Shown: one piece after another, positions 49,497 through 58,320 of the stretch
Layout: each line of letters begins with the position of its first letter
Numbering within the stretch: the first letter of the stretch is position 1
Origin: Kribbella soli
Lineage (GTDB): Bacteria; Actinomycetota; Actinomycetes; Propionibacteriales; Kribbellaceae
Direction: 5' to 3'
NCBI RefSeq assembly: GCF_004331345.1
Contig: NZ_SJJZ01000004.1
Span: forward strand, 248,001-312,000
DNA length: 64,000 nt
Position numbers and translations under genes: made by a program
The notes under the pieces: generated by a model
Told to the model about the DNA's origin: nothing
The model's input: the letters and a program-made list of their open reading frames with translations, nothing else
Database searches by the model: none

Positions 49497-51026
49497 TCAG
49501 ATCGATTCGAGGTCGCGCTCGATCGCGGCCAGTTCCTCCTCGGTGCCTTGGACCTTGGGGCCGGTGAACCAGTGGCGGGCGGAGAGGAACCAGTACGCCG
49601 CTGCGAAGCCGAGCACGACCAGTACGGCGATCGGCGTGTAGTTGAAGGTGCTACCAGTGACCGGGCTGACCTGCGGCAGCATGAACAGGATCGTGATGAA
49701 GGCGACCCAGACGATCGCGATGATGCCGATCGGGCGGCTCCAGCGGCCGAGGTGCCACGGGCCGGGCTGGAAGTCCTTGCCCTGCAGCAACCGCAGCAGG
49801 GTGGGTAGCACGTAGGCGATGTACAGGCCGATCACCGCGATCGACGTGACAGCGGCGTACGCCGTCGCGTTCCACAGGTACGGCAGACCGAGGAGGAACG
49901 CCCCGCCGGCGGCGAGCCAGATCGCGTTCGTCGGCGTCCTGGTCTTGCCGTTGATCTTGTGCCAGAACTTCGACCCCGGCAACGCTCCGTCCCGCGAGAA
50001 CGCGTAGATCATCCGCGAGTTCGCGGTCACCGACGACATCCCGCAGAACAGTTGCGCGCCGATCACCACCAGCAGCAGGACCTTGGCCAACCCCGCACCG
50101 ACCGCATCGATGAAGATCTGGGCCGGCGGTACGCCGATCTCGCCCTCGAGGGCGCCGTCATAACTCTGGATCGCGAAGGTCAGACCGATCAGCAGCACCC
50201 ACCCGGCCGCCAGCGAGACCAGGATCGACATCACGATTCCGCGCGGACCCGACCTGGCCGCGTCATGCGTCTCCTCGGTCATGTGCGCGGAAGCGTCGTA
50301 CCCGGTGAAGGTGTACTGCGCGAGCAGCAGGCCGAGCATCGCGACGTAGAAGGTGGAGCCCCAGCCGGTGTTGTTGACGAAGTGGCCGAACACGAAGCCT
50401 GCCGACTGGTGCTTGTCCGGCACGATCACGAGCGCGCCGACGATGAAGACGACGCCGACGATGTGCCACCACACACTGATGTCGTTGAGCCTGGCAACCA
50501 GCTTCACGCCGAACGAGTTCAGCAAACCGTGCACCAGCAGGATGATCCCGAACAGCAGGATCGTGTGGCCGGGCGTCGTACTGAAGCCGAACTGCAGGTC
50601 CAGGAACGCGTTCAGGAAGAACGCGGCGCCGAAGTCGATGCCGGCGGTCACCGCGACCTGGCCGAGGAAGTTGAACCACCCGGTGAACCAGGACCAGGCC
50701 GCGCCGTTGGACGGTGCGAGTTTGGCGGACCAGTAGTACAGCCCGCCGGCGGTCGGGAAGCTCGAGCAGACCTCCGCCATCGCGAGGCCGACGAACAACG
50801 TCATCAGGCCGACGAACGGCCAGCCCCAGACGATCATCACCGGGCCGCCGGTGTTCATCCCGAACCCGTACAGGGTCAGGCAGCCGGACAGGATCGAGAT
50901 GATCGTGAAGGACACCGCGAAGTTCGAGAACCCGGACATCGTCCGGGACAGCTCCTGGGCATAACCCAACTGATGCAGGCGTTTCTCGTCGTCGGTCATC
51001 GGGGCGGCGGACTCGTCATTGCTCAT
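49497..51026 (-). CDS. APC-family amino acid/amine permease
   Basis: A 509-residue transporter with about 12 membrane helices. The N-terminal RLHQLGYAQELSRTMSGFSNFAVSF and WGWPFVGLMTLFVGLAMAEVCSSFPTAGGLYYWSA are typical of the GABA/choline/polyamine branch of the APC family. ATG follows AGGAGG. It is divergent from the gamma-glutamylation operon, sharing its control region, so it probably imports that pathway's amine or GABA. Confidence 0.9.
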   Translation of the reverse strand: MSNDESAAPMTDDEKRLHQLGYAQELSRTMSGFSNFAVSFTIISILSGCLTLYGFGMNTGGPVMIVWGWPFVGLMTLFVGLAMAEVCSSFPTAGGLYYWSAKLAPSNGAAWSWFTGWFNFLGQVAVTAGIDFGAAFFLNAFLDLQFGFSTTPGHTILLFGIILLVHGLLNSFGVKLVARLNDISVWWHIVGVVFIVGALVIVPDKHQSAGFVFGHFVNNTGWGSTFYVAMLGLLLAQYTFTGYDASAHMTEETHDAARSGPRGIVMSILVSLAAGWVLLIGLTFAIQSYDGALEGEIGVPPAQIFIDAVGAGLAKVLLLVVIGAQLFCGMSSVTANSRMIYAFSRDGALPGSKFWHKINGKTRTPTNAIWLAAGGAFLLGLPYLWNATAYAAVTSIAVIGLYIAYVLPTLLRLLQGKDFQPGPWHLGRWSRPIGIIAIVWVAFITILFMLPQVSPVTGSTFNYTPIAVLVVLGFAAAYWFLSARHWFTGPKVQGTEEELAAIERDLESI

Positions 51027-51048
51027 TGCGGGGCCTCCTAGACACAGC

Positions 51049-51153
51049 GCCTCAATGGTCTCCCCCCAGACCTTTAGGTAATTGAGGCACCCCGGTCAGG
51101 CACTGTCAAGGGAAACTGCACGCGTTGACATCCCGACCCAGACTTGAGTCAAT
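51049..51153. promoter_or_regulatory. Divergent promoters and inverted repeats of the amine operon
   Basis: GCCTCAAT (51049-51056) and ATTGAGGC (51081-51088) form an eight-base inverted repeat around a second one, GGTCT/AGACC (51057-51072). Plus-strand TTGACA (51125-51130) has GTCAAT 17 bases on (51148-51153). Minus-strand TTGACA (51104-51109) has CTCAAT 17 bases on (51081-51086), inside the right arm of the repeat. A repressor bound there would cover the permease promoter. The FadR-type gene at 55355 is the candidate. Confidence 0.55.
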
Positions 51154-51190
51154 GGACTGGAAACAGACCAATAGAGCTCCGGGAGTGGCC

Positions 51191-52537
51191 GTGTTGGGTG
51201 TTGAGGAGTTGCGCAGGCTGGTCGAGGCCGGCGAGGTCGACACGGTGCTGGTGGCGATCACCGATATGCAGGGACGCTTGCAGGGGAAGCGGTGCGGTGC
51301 GCGGTACTTCCTGGAGGAGGTGCTGAAGCACGGGACCGAGGGCTGCAACTACCTGCTGGCGGTCGACGTCGACATGAACACCGTCGACGGCTACGCGATG
51401 TCCTCCTGGGAGCGCGGGTACGGCGACATGGTGATGGCGCCCGACCTGGACACACTCCGTCTGGTGCCGTGGCTCGAGGGCACGGCGCTCGTGCTGTGCG
51501 ACGTACAGTGGCTGGACGGTACGCCGGTGGTCGCGTCGCCGCGGCAGGTGTTGCGGGCCCAGCTGGACCGCCTCGCGGAGCGCGGACTCAAGGCGTACGT
51601 CGGGACCGAGCTCGAGTTCATCGTGTTCGACGACACCTACGAAACCGCGTGGGACAAGCGATACCTCGGCCTGACCCCGTCGAACCAGTACAACGTCGAC
51701 TACTCCCTCGTCGGCACCTCCCGGATCGAGCCGCTGCTGCGCGACATCCGCAACGGCATGACCGGCGCCGGCCTGTACGTCGAGTCCGCGAAGGGCGAGT
51801 GCAACTTCGGCCAGCACGAGATCGCGTTCCGGTACGACGAGGCGCTCGCGACGTGCGACAACCACTCGATCTACAAGACCGGCGCCAAGGAGATCGCCTC
51901 CAAACACGGCAAGAGCCTGACGTTCATGGCGAAGTACGACGAACGTGAGGGCAACTCGTGCCACATCCATCTGAGCTTCCGCGCCGACGACGGCGACCCG
52001 GTGCTCGCGGGTGACGAGGACCACGGCTTCTCCCGGCTGATGGAACACTTCATCGCCGGCCAGCTCGCCTGCCTGTCCGAGTTCACGTACCTGCTGGCCC
52101 CGAACATCAACTCCTACAAGCGTTTCGTCCCCGGCAGCTTCGCGCCGACCGCGATCGCCTGGGGTCTCGACAACCGCACCTGCTCGCTGCGCGTGGTCGG
52201 CCACGGCGACTCGCTGCGCGTCGAGAACCGCCTCCCCGGCGGCGACGTGAACCCGTATCTCGCGGTCTCCGCGATCATCGCCTCCGGCCTGCACGGCATC
52301 GAGAACGAACTGGAGCTCGAGCCGCTGCTGGAGGGCAACGCGTACGAGTCCGACAAGGAGCACGTCCCGACCACGCTCCGCGAAGCCGCCGCGCTCTTCA
52401 CCGGTTCGAAGCTCGCCCGTACGGCGTTCGGCGACGAGATGGTCGACCACTACAGCAACGCCGCACGCGTCGAGCTGGACGCGTACGACGCCGCCGTCAC
52501 CGACTGGGAGCGGGTCCGTGGGTTCGAACGCCTCTAG
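51191..52537 (+). CDS. Glutamine-synthetase-like gamma-glutamylamine synthetase
   Basis: A 448-residue glutamine-synthetase fold enzyme. The beta-grasp part has ITDMQGRLQGKR. The catalytic domain has GTELEFIVF, ESAKGECNFGQHEIAFRYDE, GNSCHIHLSF, NSYKRFVPGSFAP and the segment LRVENRLPGGDVNPYLA. This matches GlnA3/PuuA-type enzymes that gamma-glutamylate polyamines or monoamines, not ammonium. The GTG with GGGAG upstream was chosen; the TTG at 51125 coincides with a -35 box. The next gene overlaps it by 20 bases. Confidence 0.88.
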   Translation: MLGVEELRRLVEAGEVDTVLVAITDMQGRLQGKRCGARYFLEEVLKHGTEGCNYLLAVDVDMNTVDGYAMSSWERGYGDMVMAPDLDTLRLVPWLEGTALVLCDVQWLDGTPVVASPRQVLRAQLDRLAERGLKAYVGTELEFIVFDDTYETAWDKRYLGLTPSNQYNVDYSLVGTSRIEPLLRDIRNGMTGAGLYVESAKGECNFGQHEIAFRYDEALATCDNHSIYKTGAKEIASKHGKSLTFMAKYDEREGNSCHIHLSFRADDGDPVLAGDEDHGFSRLMEHFIAGQLACLSEFTYLLAPNINSYKRFVPGSFAPTAIAWGLDNRTCSLRVVGHGDSLRVENRLPGGDVNPYLAVSAIIASGLHGIENELELEPLLEGNAYESDKEHVPTTLREAAALFTGSKLARTAFGDEMVDHYSNAARVELDAYDAAVTDWERVRGFERL

Positions 52538-53225
52538 ACGCCCGCGCATCGGCATCACGACGTACCTGGAGCCGGCGGCCTGGGGTATCTGGAAGCGGGA
52601 GGCCGCTCTGGTTCCCCAGGTGTACCTGGATGCGGTGGTGGCGGCCGGAGGGGTGCCGCTGCTGCTGCCGCCGGTCGGTACGGATCCGTCCGTCCTGGAG
52701 ATCCTCGACGGACTGGTGATCGCCGGTGGGTGTGACGTCGATCCCGGGTCCTACCAGGCGACTCCGCATCCGGAGACCGTCGACACCCGGCCGGGACGCG
52801 ACGACCACGAGGCCATCCTGATCCGCGCCGCGCTGGATTCTGACGTTCCGTTGCTCGCGATCTGCCGTGGTCTGCAGATGCTGAACGTGACGCTCGGCGG
52901 CACCCTGCACCAGCACCTGCCGGACGTTGTCGCCCACGACGCACACCGCCCGGAGCCGGCGACCTTCGGCACGGTCGAGGTGAAGACCGAGCCCGGCACC
53001 CTCACTGCGCGGATCCTCGGCGAACGCGCCGACGGCAGTTGCTACCACCACCAGGCCCTCGACGTCGTCGCACCGGGGTTGAAGGTCACCGCCCGCGCGG
53101 ACGACGGGACGGTCGAGGCGGCCGAGGTGGAAGGCCACGACTTCGCGCTCGGGGTGCAGTGGCATCCGGAGGAGAACCCCGAGGACCTGCGGTTGTTCAC
53201 CGCACTGATCAGGAGCACTTCATGA
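52518..53225 (+). CDS. Gamma-glutamyl-GABA hydrolase (PuuD-like class I amidotransferase)
   Basis: A 235-residue glutamine-amidotransferase-fold hydrolase. The nucleophile is Cys in LLAICRGLQMLNV, with His and Glu in GVQWHPEENPED. The family cleaves gamma-glutamyl-GABA to glutamate and GABA. The GTG lies inside the synthetase gene and the aldehyde dehydrogenase overlaps its stop by ATGA, so three successive steps are translationally coupled. Confidence 0.9.
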   Translation: MGSNASRRPRIGITTYLEPAAWGIWKREAALVPQVYLDAVVAAGGVPLLLPPVGTDPSVLEILDGLVIAGGCDVDPGSYQATPHPETVDTRPGRDDHEAILIRAALDSDVPLLAICRGLQMLNVTLGGTLHQHLPDVVAHDAHRPEPATFGTVEVKTEPGTLTARILGERADGSCYHHQALDVVAPGLKVTARADDGTVEAAEVEGHDFALGVQWHPEENPEDLRLFTALIRSTS

Positions 53226-54568
53226 CGTATGACGTGATCAATCCGGCCACCGAAAAGGTGATCCGGACGATCTCACTTGCCACGCAGGACGATGCGGACG
53301 CTGCGATCGCCCGGGCCGCGAAGGCCTTCGAGACCTGGCGGGACGTGACGCCGGCCGATCGCGGGCGGCTGCTGCGGCGGTTCGCCGACGCGGTCGACGC
53401 CGACCTGGAGAACCTGGCCGCGCTGGAGGTCGAGAACGCCGGCCACACGATCGGCAACGCGCGCTGGGAGGCGGGCAACGTCCGGGACGTGCTCACCTAT
53501 TACTCGGCCGCCCCGGAACGCCTTTTCGGAAAACAGATTCCGGTTGCCGGCGGCATCGATGTCACGTTCCAGGAACCGCTCGGCGTGGTCGGCGTGATCG
53601 TTCCGTGGAACTTTCCGATGCCGATCGCCGGATGGGGTTTCGCGCCTGCACTGGCGGCCGGAAACACCGTTGTCCTGAAGCCCGCCGAGCTGACCCCGTT
53701 GACGGCGATCCGGCTCGGTGAGCTCGCACTGGAGGCTGGTCTCCCGCCCGGCGTCTTCGAGGTCGTACCCGGTAAGGGAACCGTTGTCGGAAACCGTTTC
53801 GTCACGCATTCCGCGGTCCGCAAGATCGTTTTCACCGGCTCGACCACAGTCGGCAAGCAGATCATGGCCGGCTGCGCGGACCAGGTGAAACGGGTGACGC
53901 TCGAGCTGGGCGGCAAGTCGGCGAACATCGTCTTCGCCGACGCGGATCTCGAGAAGGCTGCCGCGCAGGCGCCGTACGGCGTGTTCGACAACGCCGGGCA
54001 GGACTGCTGCGCGCGTTCCAGGATCCTCGTCGAGCGTTCGGCGTACGACCGGTTCCTGGAGCTGCTGGAGCCGGCGGTGAAGAACTTCAAGGTCGGCGAT
54101 CCGAGTGATCCGGCGACCGAGATGGGGCCGTTGATCTCCGCGGGGCAGCGCGAGCAGGTCGCGTCGTACGTCGAGAACCCCGCGTTCCAAGGGACTGCGC
54201 CGAGCGGGCCCGGGTTCTGGTTCCCGCCGACAGTGCTGGCTCCTCCGAGCGAGCGGGCGGTGCGGGAGGAGATCTTCGGGCCGGTGGTCGCGGTGATCCC
54301 GTTCGCGGACGAGGCCGACGCGCTGCGGATCGCGAACGACAGCGAGTACGGGCTGTCCGGCTCGATCTGGACCTGCGACGTCGGCCGCGCGCTGAGGGTC
54401 AGTCGTGGTGTCGAGGCCGGGAACCTCTCGGTGAACTCGAACTCGTCGGTGCGGTACTCGACGCCGTTCGGCGGTTACAAGCAGTCCGGCCTCGGCCGGG
54501 AGCTCGGCCCGGACGCGCTGGCCGCGTTCACCGAGACCAAGAACATCTTCATCAGCACGGAGGACTGA
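53222..54568 (+). CDS. Aldehyde dehydrogenase of the gamma-glutamylamine pathway
   Basis: A 448-residue NAD(P)-dependent aldehyde dehydrogenase. The base E228 is in LELGGKSAN and the catalytic Cys 262 in GQDCCARSR; PWNFPMPIAGWGFAPALAAGN is the cofactor loop. It is about 40 residues shorter than usual, the loss falling between VASYVENPAF and FWFPPTVL. It should oxidise the gamma-glutamyl aldehyde made after amine oxidation; the oxidase itself is not seen, unless the SDR downstream serves an alcohol-amine route. Confidence 0.88.
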   Translation: MTYDVINPATEKVIRTISLATQDDADAAIARAAKAFETWRDVTPADRGRLLRRFADAVDADLENLAALEVENAGHTIGNARWEAGNVRDVLTYYSAAPERLFGKQIPVAGGIDVTFQEPLGVVGVIVPWNFPMPIAGWGFAPALAAGNTVVLKPAELTPLTAIRLGELALEAGLPPGVFEVVPGKGTVVGNRFVTHSAVRKIVFTGSTTVGKQIMAGCADQVKRVTLELGGKSANIVFADADLEKAAAQAPYGVFDNAGQDCCARSRILVERSAYDRFLELLEPAVKNFKVGDPSDPATEMGPLISAGQREQVASYVENPAFQGTAPSGPGFWFPPTVLAPPSERAVREEIFGPVVAVIPFADEADALRIANDSEYGLSGSIWTCDVGRALRVSRGVEAGNLSVNSNSSVRYSTPFGGYKQSGLGRELGPDALAAFTETKNIFISTED

Positions 54569-55345
54569 ATGGACGTCAAGGCTCATCGGCTCGAAGGCCG
54601 GGTCGCGATGGTGACCGGCGGTGCGAGCGGGATCGGTCTGGCCACGGTACGGCGGCTCGCTGCAGAGGGAGCGCACGTCGTGATCGGCGACCTCGATCCC
54701 GCCGCGGGCAAGGACGCCGCGGACGAGGTCGGCGGGCTGTACGTGCCGACCGACGTCACCGACCCGGCCGCGGTCGAGAACCTGTTCAAGCAGGCCTTCG
54801 ACACGTACGGCGCCGTGGACATCGCGTTCAACAACGCCGGCATCTCACCGCCCGACGACGCGTCGATCCTGGACACCGGGCTGGACGCGTGGCGCAAGGT
54901 GCAGGAGGTCAACCTGACGTCGGTGTACCTGTGCTGCAAGGCCGCGATCCCTTACATGCAACGGCAAGGCCGCGGGTCGATCATCAACACCGCGTCGTTC
55001 GTCGCCGTGATGGGCGCGGCGACCTCGCAGATCTCGTACTCCGCGTCGAAGGGCGGCGTCCTCGCGATGAGCCGCGAGCTGGGCGTCGAGTTCGCGCGGC
55101 AGGGGATCCGGGTGAACGCGCTCTGCCCGGGGCCGGTGAACACTCCGCTGCTCACCGAGCTCTTCGCGAAGGACCCCGAGCGGGCCGAGCGCCGGCTGGT
55201 CCACGTCCCGATGGGCCGCTTCGGTGAGCCGGAGGAGATCGCCGCCGCGGTCGCGTTCCTGGCCAGCGACGACTCCTCCTTCATCACCGCCAACACGTTC
55301 CTCGTCGACGGGGGAATCTCGGGCGCCTATGTGACACCGATCTAG
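54569..55345 (+). CDS. Short-chain dehydrogenase/reductase
   Basis: A 258-residue classical SDR. The cofactor motif is VTGGASGIGLATVRR; aspartates in IGDLDPA favour NAD. NNAG, then YSASKGG with the catalytic Tyr and Lys, and PGPVNTPL follow. It starts directly after the aldehyde dehydrogenase stop. In this operon it may oxidise an alcohol intermediate (as from an amino alcohol) or a semialdehyde product. Confidence 0.88.
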   Translation: MDVKAHRLEGRVAMVTGGASGIGLATVRRLAAEGAHVVIGDLDPAAGKDAADEVGGLYVPTDVTDPAAVENLFKQAFDTYGAVDIAFNNAGISPPDDASILDTGLDAWRKVQEVNLTSVYLCCKAAIPYMQRQGRGSIINTASFVAVMGAATSQISYSASKGGVLAMSRELGVEFARQGIRVNALCPGPVNTPLLTELFAKDPERAERRLVHVPMGRFGEPEEIAAAVAFLASDDSSFITANTFLVDGGISGAYVTPI

Positions 55346-55354
55346 TGTTGGGCC

Positions 55355-56074
55355 ATGGTCGTTCAGGCAGATGACGCGGTGTTCCGGCCGGTACGGGCCG
55401 GGAACCCGTTCGAGGAGACGGTCGAGCGATTGCTGCAGGCAATCAAGCTCGGCGTCGTCGTGCCCGGCGACCGGCTGCCGCCCGAGCGCGAGCTCGCGAC
55501 CCGGCTGAACGTCAGCCGGGTCACGCTCCGCGAGGCGATCCACGCCCTCACCGAGGCCGGCTACGTCGAGTCCCGCCGCGGCCGGTACGGCGGCACGTTC
55601 GTGAACGAGAACCTCCCGAAACCCCGCCGTACGCCGGCCAAACGCCTGGCCCGCGACCTCGCCGGCGGCCTCGACGACGCCCTCACCCTCCGCTTCGTCC
55701 TGGAAACCGGCGCCGCAGAAGCCGCCGCGTCCCGCACCCTGACCCCCGCCGAACGCGACCACCTCGAACGCTGCCTGGCGGAAACGTCCGCGGCCCGCCT
55801 GGCCGACTACCGCCGCCTGGACTCCCGCCTCCACCTGGCCATCGCCGAAGTCACCGGCTCCCCCTCCCTGACCTCCGCCATGGCCGACGTCCGCATGCGC
55901 CTCAACGAACTCCTGGACGCCATCCCCCTCCTAGAACGCAACATCCAACACTCCAACGAACAGCACCGAGCCGTCGTCGACGCGATCCTCGCCGACGACC
56001 CCGACGCCGCCCGCCGCACCATGCAAGAACACCTGGCCGGCACCGAAGCCCTACTCCGAGCCTTCCTCGAATAG
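55355..56074 (+). CDS. FadR/GntR-family transcriptional regulator
   Basis: A 239-residue regulator. The N-terminal winged helix contains GDRLPPERELATRLNVSRVT and EAIHALTEAGYVESRRG. The C-terminal FCD domain has the helical metal/effector-binding pattern (DSRLHLAIAEVTGSPSL ... EQHRAVVDAILADDP). It lies nine bases after the SDR and is last in the amine operon; it probably represses both divergent promoters at 51.05-51.15 kb. Confidence 0.9.
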   Translation: MVVQADDAVFRPVRAGNPFEETVERLLQAIKLGVVVPGDRLPPERELATRLNVSRVTLREAIHALTEAGYVESRRGRYGGTFVNENLPKPRRTPAKRLARDLAGGLDDALTLRFVLETGAAEAAASRTLTPAERDHLERCLAETSAARLADYRRLDSRLHLAIAEVTGSPSLTSAMADVRMRLNELLDAIPLLERNIQHSNEQHRAVVDAILADDPDAARRTMQEHLAGTEALLRAFLE

Positions 56075-56198
56075 CGCTCGGCGTGGTGGTGCCGTGGCAC
56101 TGGGGAGTCAGGGAATCGGTTGGCAGGTGCCGGGATGGTGGGGAAAATCGCCGGATTCGGCCGCACCGCCCAAAGCGGCCCGATTCTGGAGGACCGCT

Positions 56199-57143
56199 AT
56201 GCGATCTTTCGTTACCCGTCCCCGCGCCCTGGCCGTTCTGCTGGCCGGTACGGCGCTCGCGTTCTGTCCGCTCGCTGGACAGGCGACTGCCCAGTTGCCC
56301 GTCGACGCGACCGGCAACCCGGCCTGTTTCACGCCGGAGCAAGGTGCCGCCGCGCGTGGCGGCTTCGGTGCCGACCACCGGGAACTGTCGGCGGCCGAGC
56401 AGAAGGCCATCGACGCCAAGACAGCGCAGATCCTGAAGGCCAAGGCAGCCCGCGGGCTCGCTCCGCAGGCCGGCACGCTGGCCGCGGCGAGTGTCCCGGT
56501 CTACATCAACGTGATGCGGAGCAGCAGCGGTGCCGGTGATGTCACCGACGCACAGATCTCGCAGCAGATCGCCGAGCTGAACCAGGACTTCGCCGGTCAG
56601 GAGTCGTCGCAGGCCGCGAACACCGGCTTCACCTTCTACCTGGCCGGGACCTACCGGTACAACAACAACCAGTGGCACAACGACCGGCAGAGCACCCAGT
56701 ACCGGTCACAAACGCGCAAGGGTGGCAAGAACGCCCTGAACATCTGGCTGGTCGACTTCTCGTACCTCGGCATCGCGACGTTCCCGTGGGACTACGCGAG
56801 CAACCCGTCGATCGACGGCATCCGGGTGCAGTACACGTCCCTGCCCGGCGGTTCGGCGACCAACTACAACCTCGGCAAGACCGCGTCCCACGAGGCCGGC
56901 CACTGGTTCGGGCTGTACCACACGTTCCAGGGTGGCTGCACGAGCACGAACGACTCCGTGGCCGACACCCCGGCGCAGAGCAGCTCGTCCAGCGGCTGCC
57001 CGGAAGGCCGGGACTCCTGCTCGTTGTCGGGTCTGGACCCCATCCACAACTACATGGACTACTCGTACGACTCCTGCTACAACCAGTTCACGCCCGGCCA
57101 GTCAACCCGGATCAGCAACATGTGGACCGCCTACCGGGCATGA
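56199..57143 (+). CDS. Secreted M43-type zinc metalloprotease
   Basis: A 314-residue exported protease. The signal peptide is about 1-31, ending near GQATAQ. The zinc motif is HEAGHWFGLYH (231-241), and the Met-turn region is NYMDYSYDSC, as in pappalysin/cytophagalysin-like enzymes. Cysteines near the active site probably form disulfides. ATG follows GGAGG at a spacing of 6. It digests extracellular protein; specificity is unknown. Confidence 0.9.
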   Translation: MRSFVTRPRALAVLLAGTALAFCPLAGQATAQLPVDATGNPACFTPEQGAAARGGFGADHRELSAAEQKAIDAKTAQILKAKAARGLAPQAGTLAAASVPVYINVMRSSSGAGDVTDAQISQQIAELNQDFAGQESSQAANTGFTFYLAGTYRYNNNQWHNDRQSTQYRSQTRKGGKNALNIWLVDFSYLGIATFPWDYASNPSIDGIRVQYTSLPGGSATNYNLGKTASHEAGHWFGLYHTFQGGCTSTNDSVADTPAQSSSSSGCPEGRDSCSLSGLDPIHNYMDYSYDSCYNQFTPGQSTRISNMWTAYRA

Positions 57144-57189
57144 GACCCTCCTGTGACATCTGCACCATTCTCCAACTAGAGTTCCCGCG

Positions 57190-58320
57190 ATGCGTTTGCT
57201 TCTGACGGCCTGCGCAACCACCGCACTGGTGGTCGCCGGACCTCTGACAGCGACCGCCGCCGGCCAGGCCCCACAGGGCCCGGTCGGCGGCGACCTGCTG
57301 ACCGCGAAGCCGACGGTGGTCGCCAACGGGGCGGCACCGCCGGCAGTCCAGGCATCGGCGTACGTCGTGGCCGACGTGGACACCGGCCAGGTGCTGGCGG
57401 CCAAGGCGCCGCACGCGCAGCTCCGCCCGGCCAGCACCCTCAAGACGCTGACCGCGCTGGTCCTGCTGCCCCGGTTGAAGAAGACCGATCCGGTGGTCGG
57501 TTCCGACGCCGACGCCGGCATCATCGGCAGCAAGGTCGGCGTGTACCCGGGCCTGCACTACACCGTCGACCAGCTGTTCCAGGGCATGTTCCTGGCCTCC
57601 GGGAACGACGCCGTACACGCACTGTGCGCCCACGACCAGGGCGGCGTACCTGCGACCATCCAGCGGATGAACGCGAAGGCCAAGGATCTCGGCGCGCTCG
57701 ACACCCACGTCACCGACCCGACCGGGCTGGACGCTGACGGGCAGTACTCCAGCGCCTATGACCTGGCCCTGTTCGCGCAGGCCGGGCTGACCCGGCAGGA
57801 CTTCGCCACGTACGCGTCGACGAAGTACACGAACTTCCCGAACGCCGGCAACAAGGGCACGTACCAGGTCGCGAACCAGAACAAGCTGCTCTTCAACTAC
57901 GACGGCGCGCTCGGTGTGAAGACCGGCTACACCACGCTGGCGCGGAACACGTTCATCGGCGCCGCCCGCCGCAACGGGCACACGCTGGTGGTGACGATGA
58001 TGAACGCACCGCACGGCATCACCGAGGACGCGAGCAACCTGCTGACCTGGACGTTCACCAACTACGGCAAGCTCAAGCCGGTCGGCACCCTGGTCAAACC
58101 GGCCGTCGCGCCGCCGAAGACCCAGCCGGAAGGAAAACCGGCCGCCAAGCCGGGTTCGGGTACGGCGGGCCGCCCGCAGGCACGCACCGCACTCAATCCC
58201 GGCCAGGCGGTCCAGTCACTCGCCCTCCGCGTCCCCGGCTGGGCGTACGCCGCACCGCCCGTACTACTCCTCGGCCTCTTCCTGCGCCGCCCCCGAGCCC
58301 TACGCCGCCGCCGTCACTGA
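57190..58320 (+). CDS. D-alanyl-D-alanine carboxypeptidase (S11, PBP5-type)
   Basis: A 376-residue penicillin-binding protein. A signal peptide (about 1-22) precedes the S11 domain with S82-T-L-K85, S137-G-N and K244-T-G. A proline/lysine linker and a C-terminal membrane helix (AYAAPPVLLLGLFL) anchor it outside the membrane. It trims the last D-Ala from peptidoglycan stems. Its last seven bases overlap the facing yihY-like gene. Confidence 0.93.
   Translation: MRLLLTACATTALVVAGPLTATAAGQAPQGPVGGDLLTAKPTVVANGAAPPAVQASAYVVADVDTGQVLAAKAPHAQLRPASTLKTLTALVLLPRLKKTDPVVGSDADAGIIGSKVGVYPGLHYTVDQLFQGMFLASGNDAVHALCAHDQGGVPATIQRMNAKAKDLGALDTHVTDPTGLDADGQYSSAYDLALFAQAGLTRQDFATYASTKYTNFPNAGNKGTYQVANQNKLLFNYDGALGVKTGYTTLARNTFIGAARRNGHTLVVTMMNAPHGITEDASNLLTWTFTNYGKLKPVGTLVKPAVAPPKTQPEGKPAAKPGSGTAGRPQARTALNPGQAVQSLALRVPGWAYAAPPVLLLGLFLRRPRALRRRRH

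Noticed and set aside
51125-51127. TTG as start of the glutamine-synthetase-like gene
   Set aside because: The TTG is part of a TTGACA -35 box with a -10 17 bases on; the GTG at 51191 has a GGGAG ribosome site and gives the usual family length.
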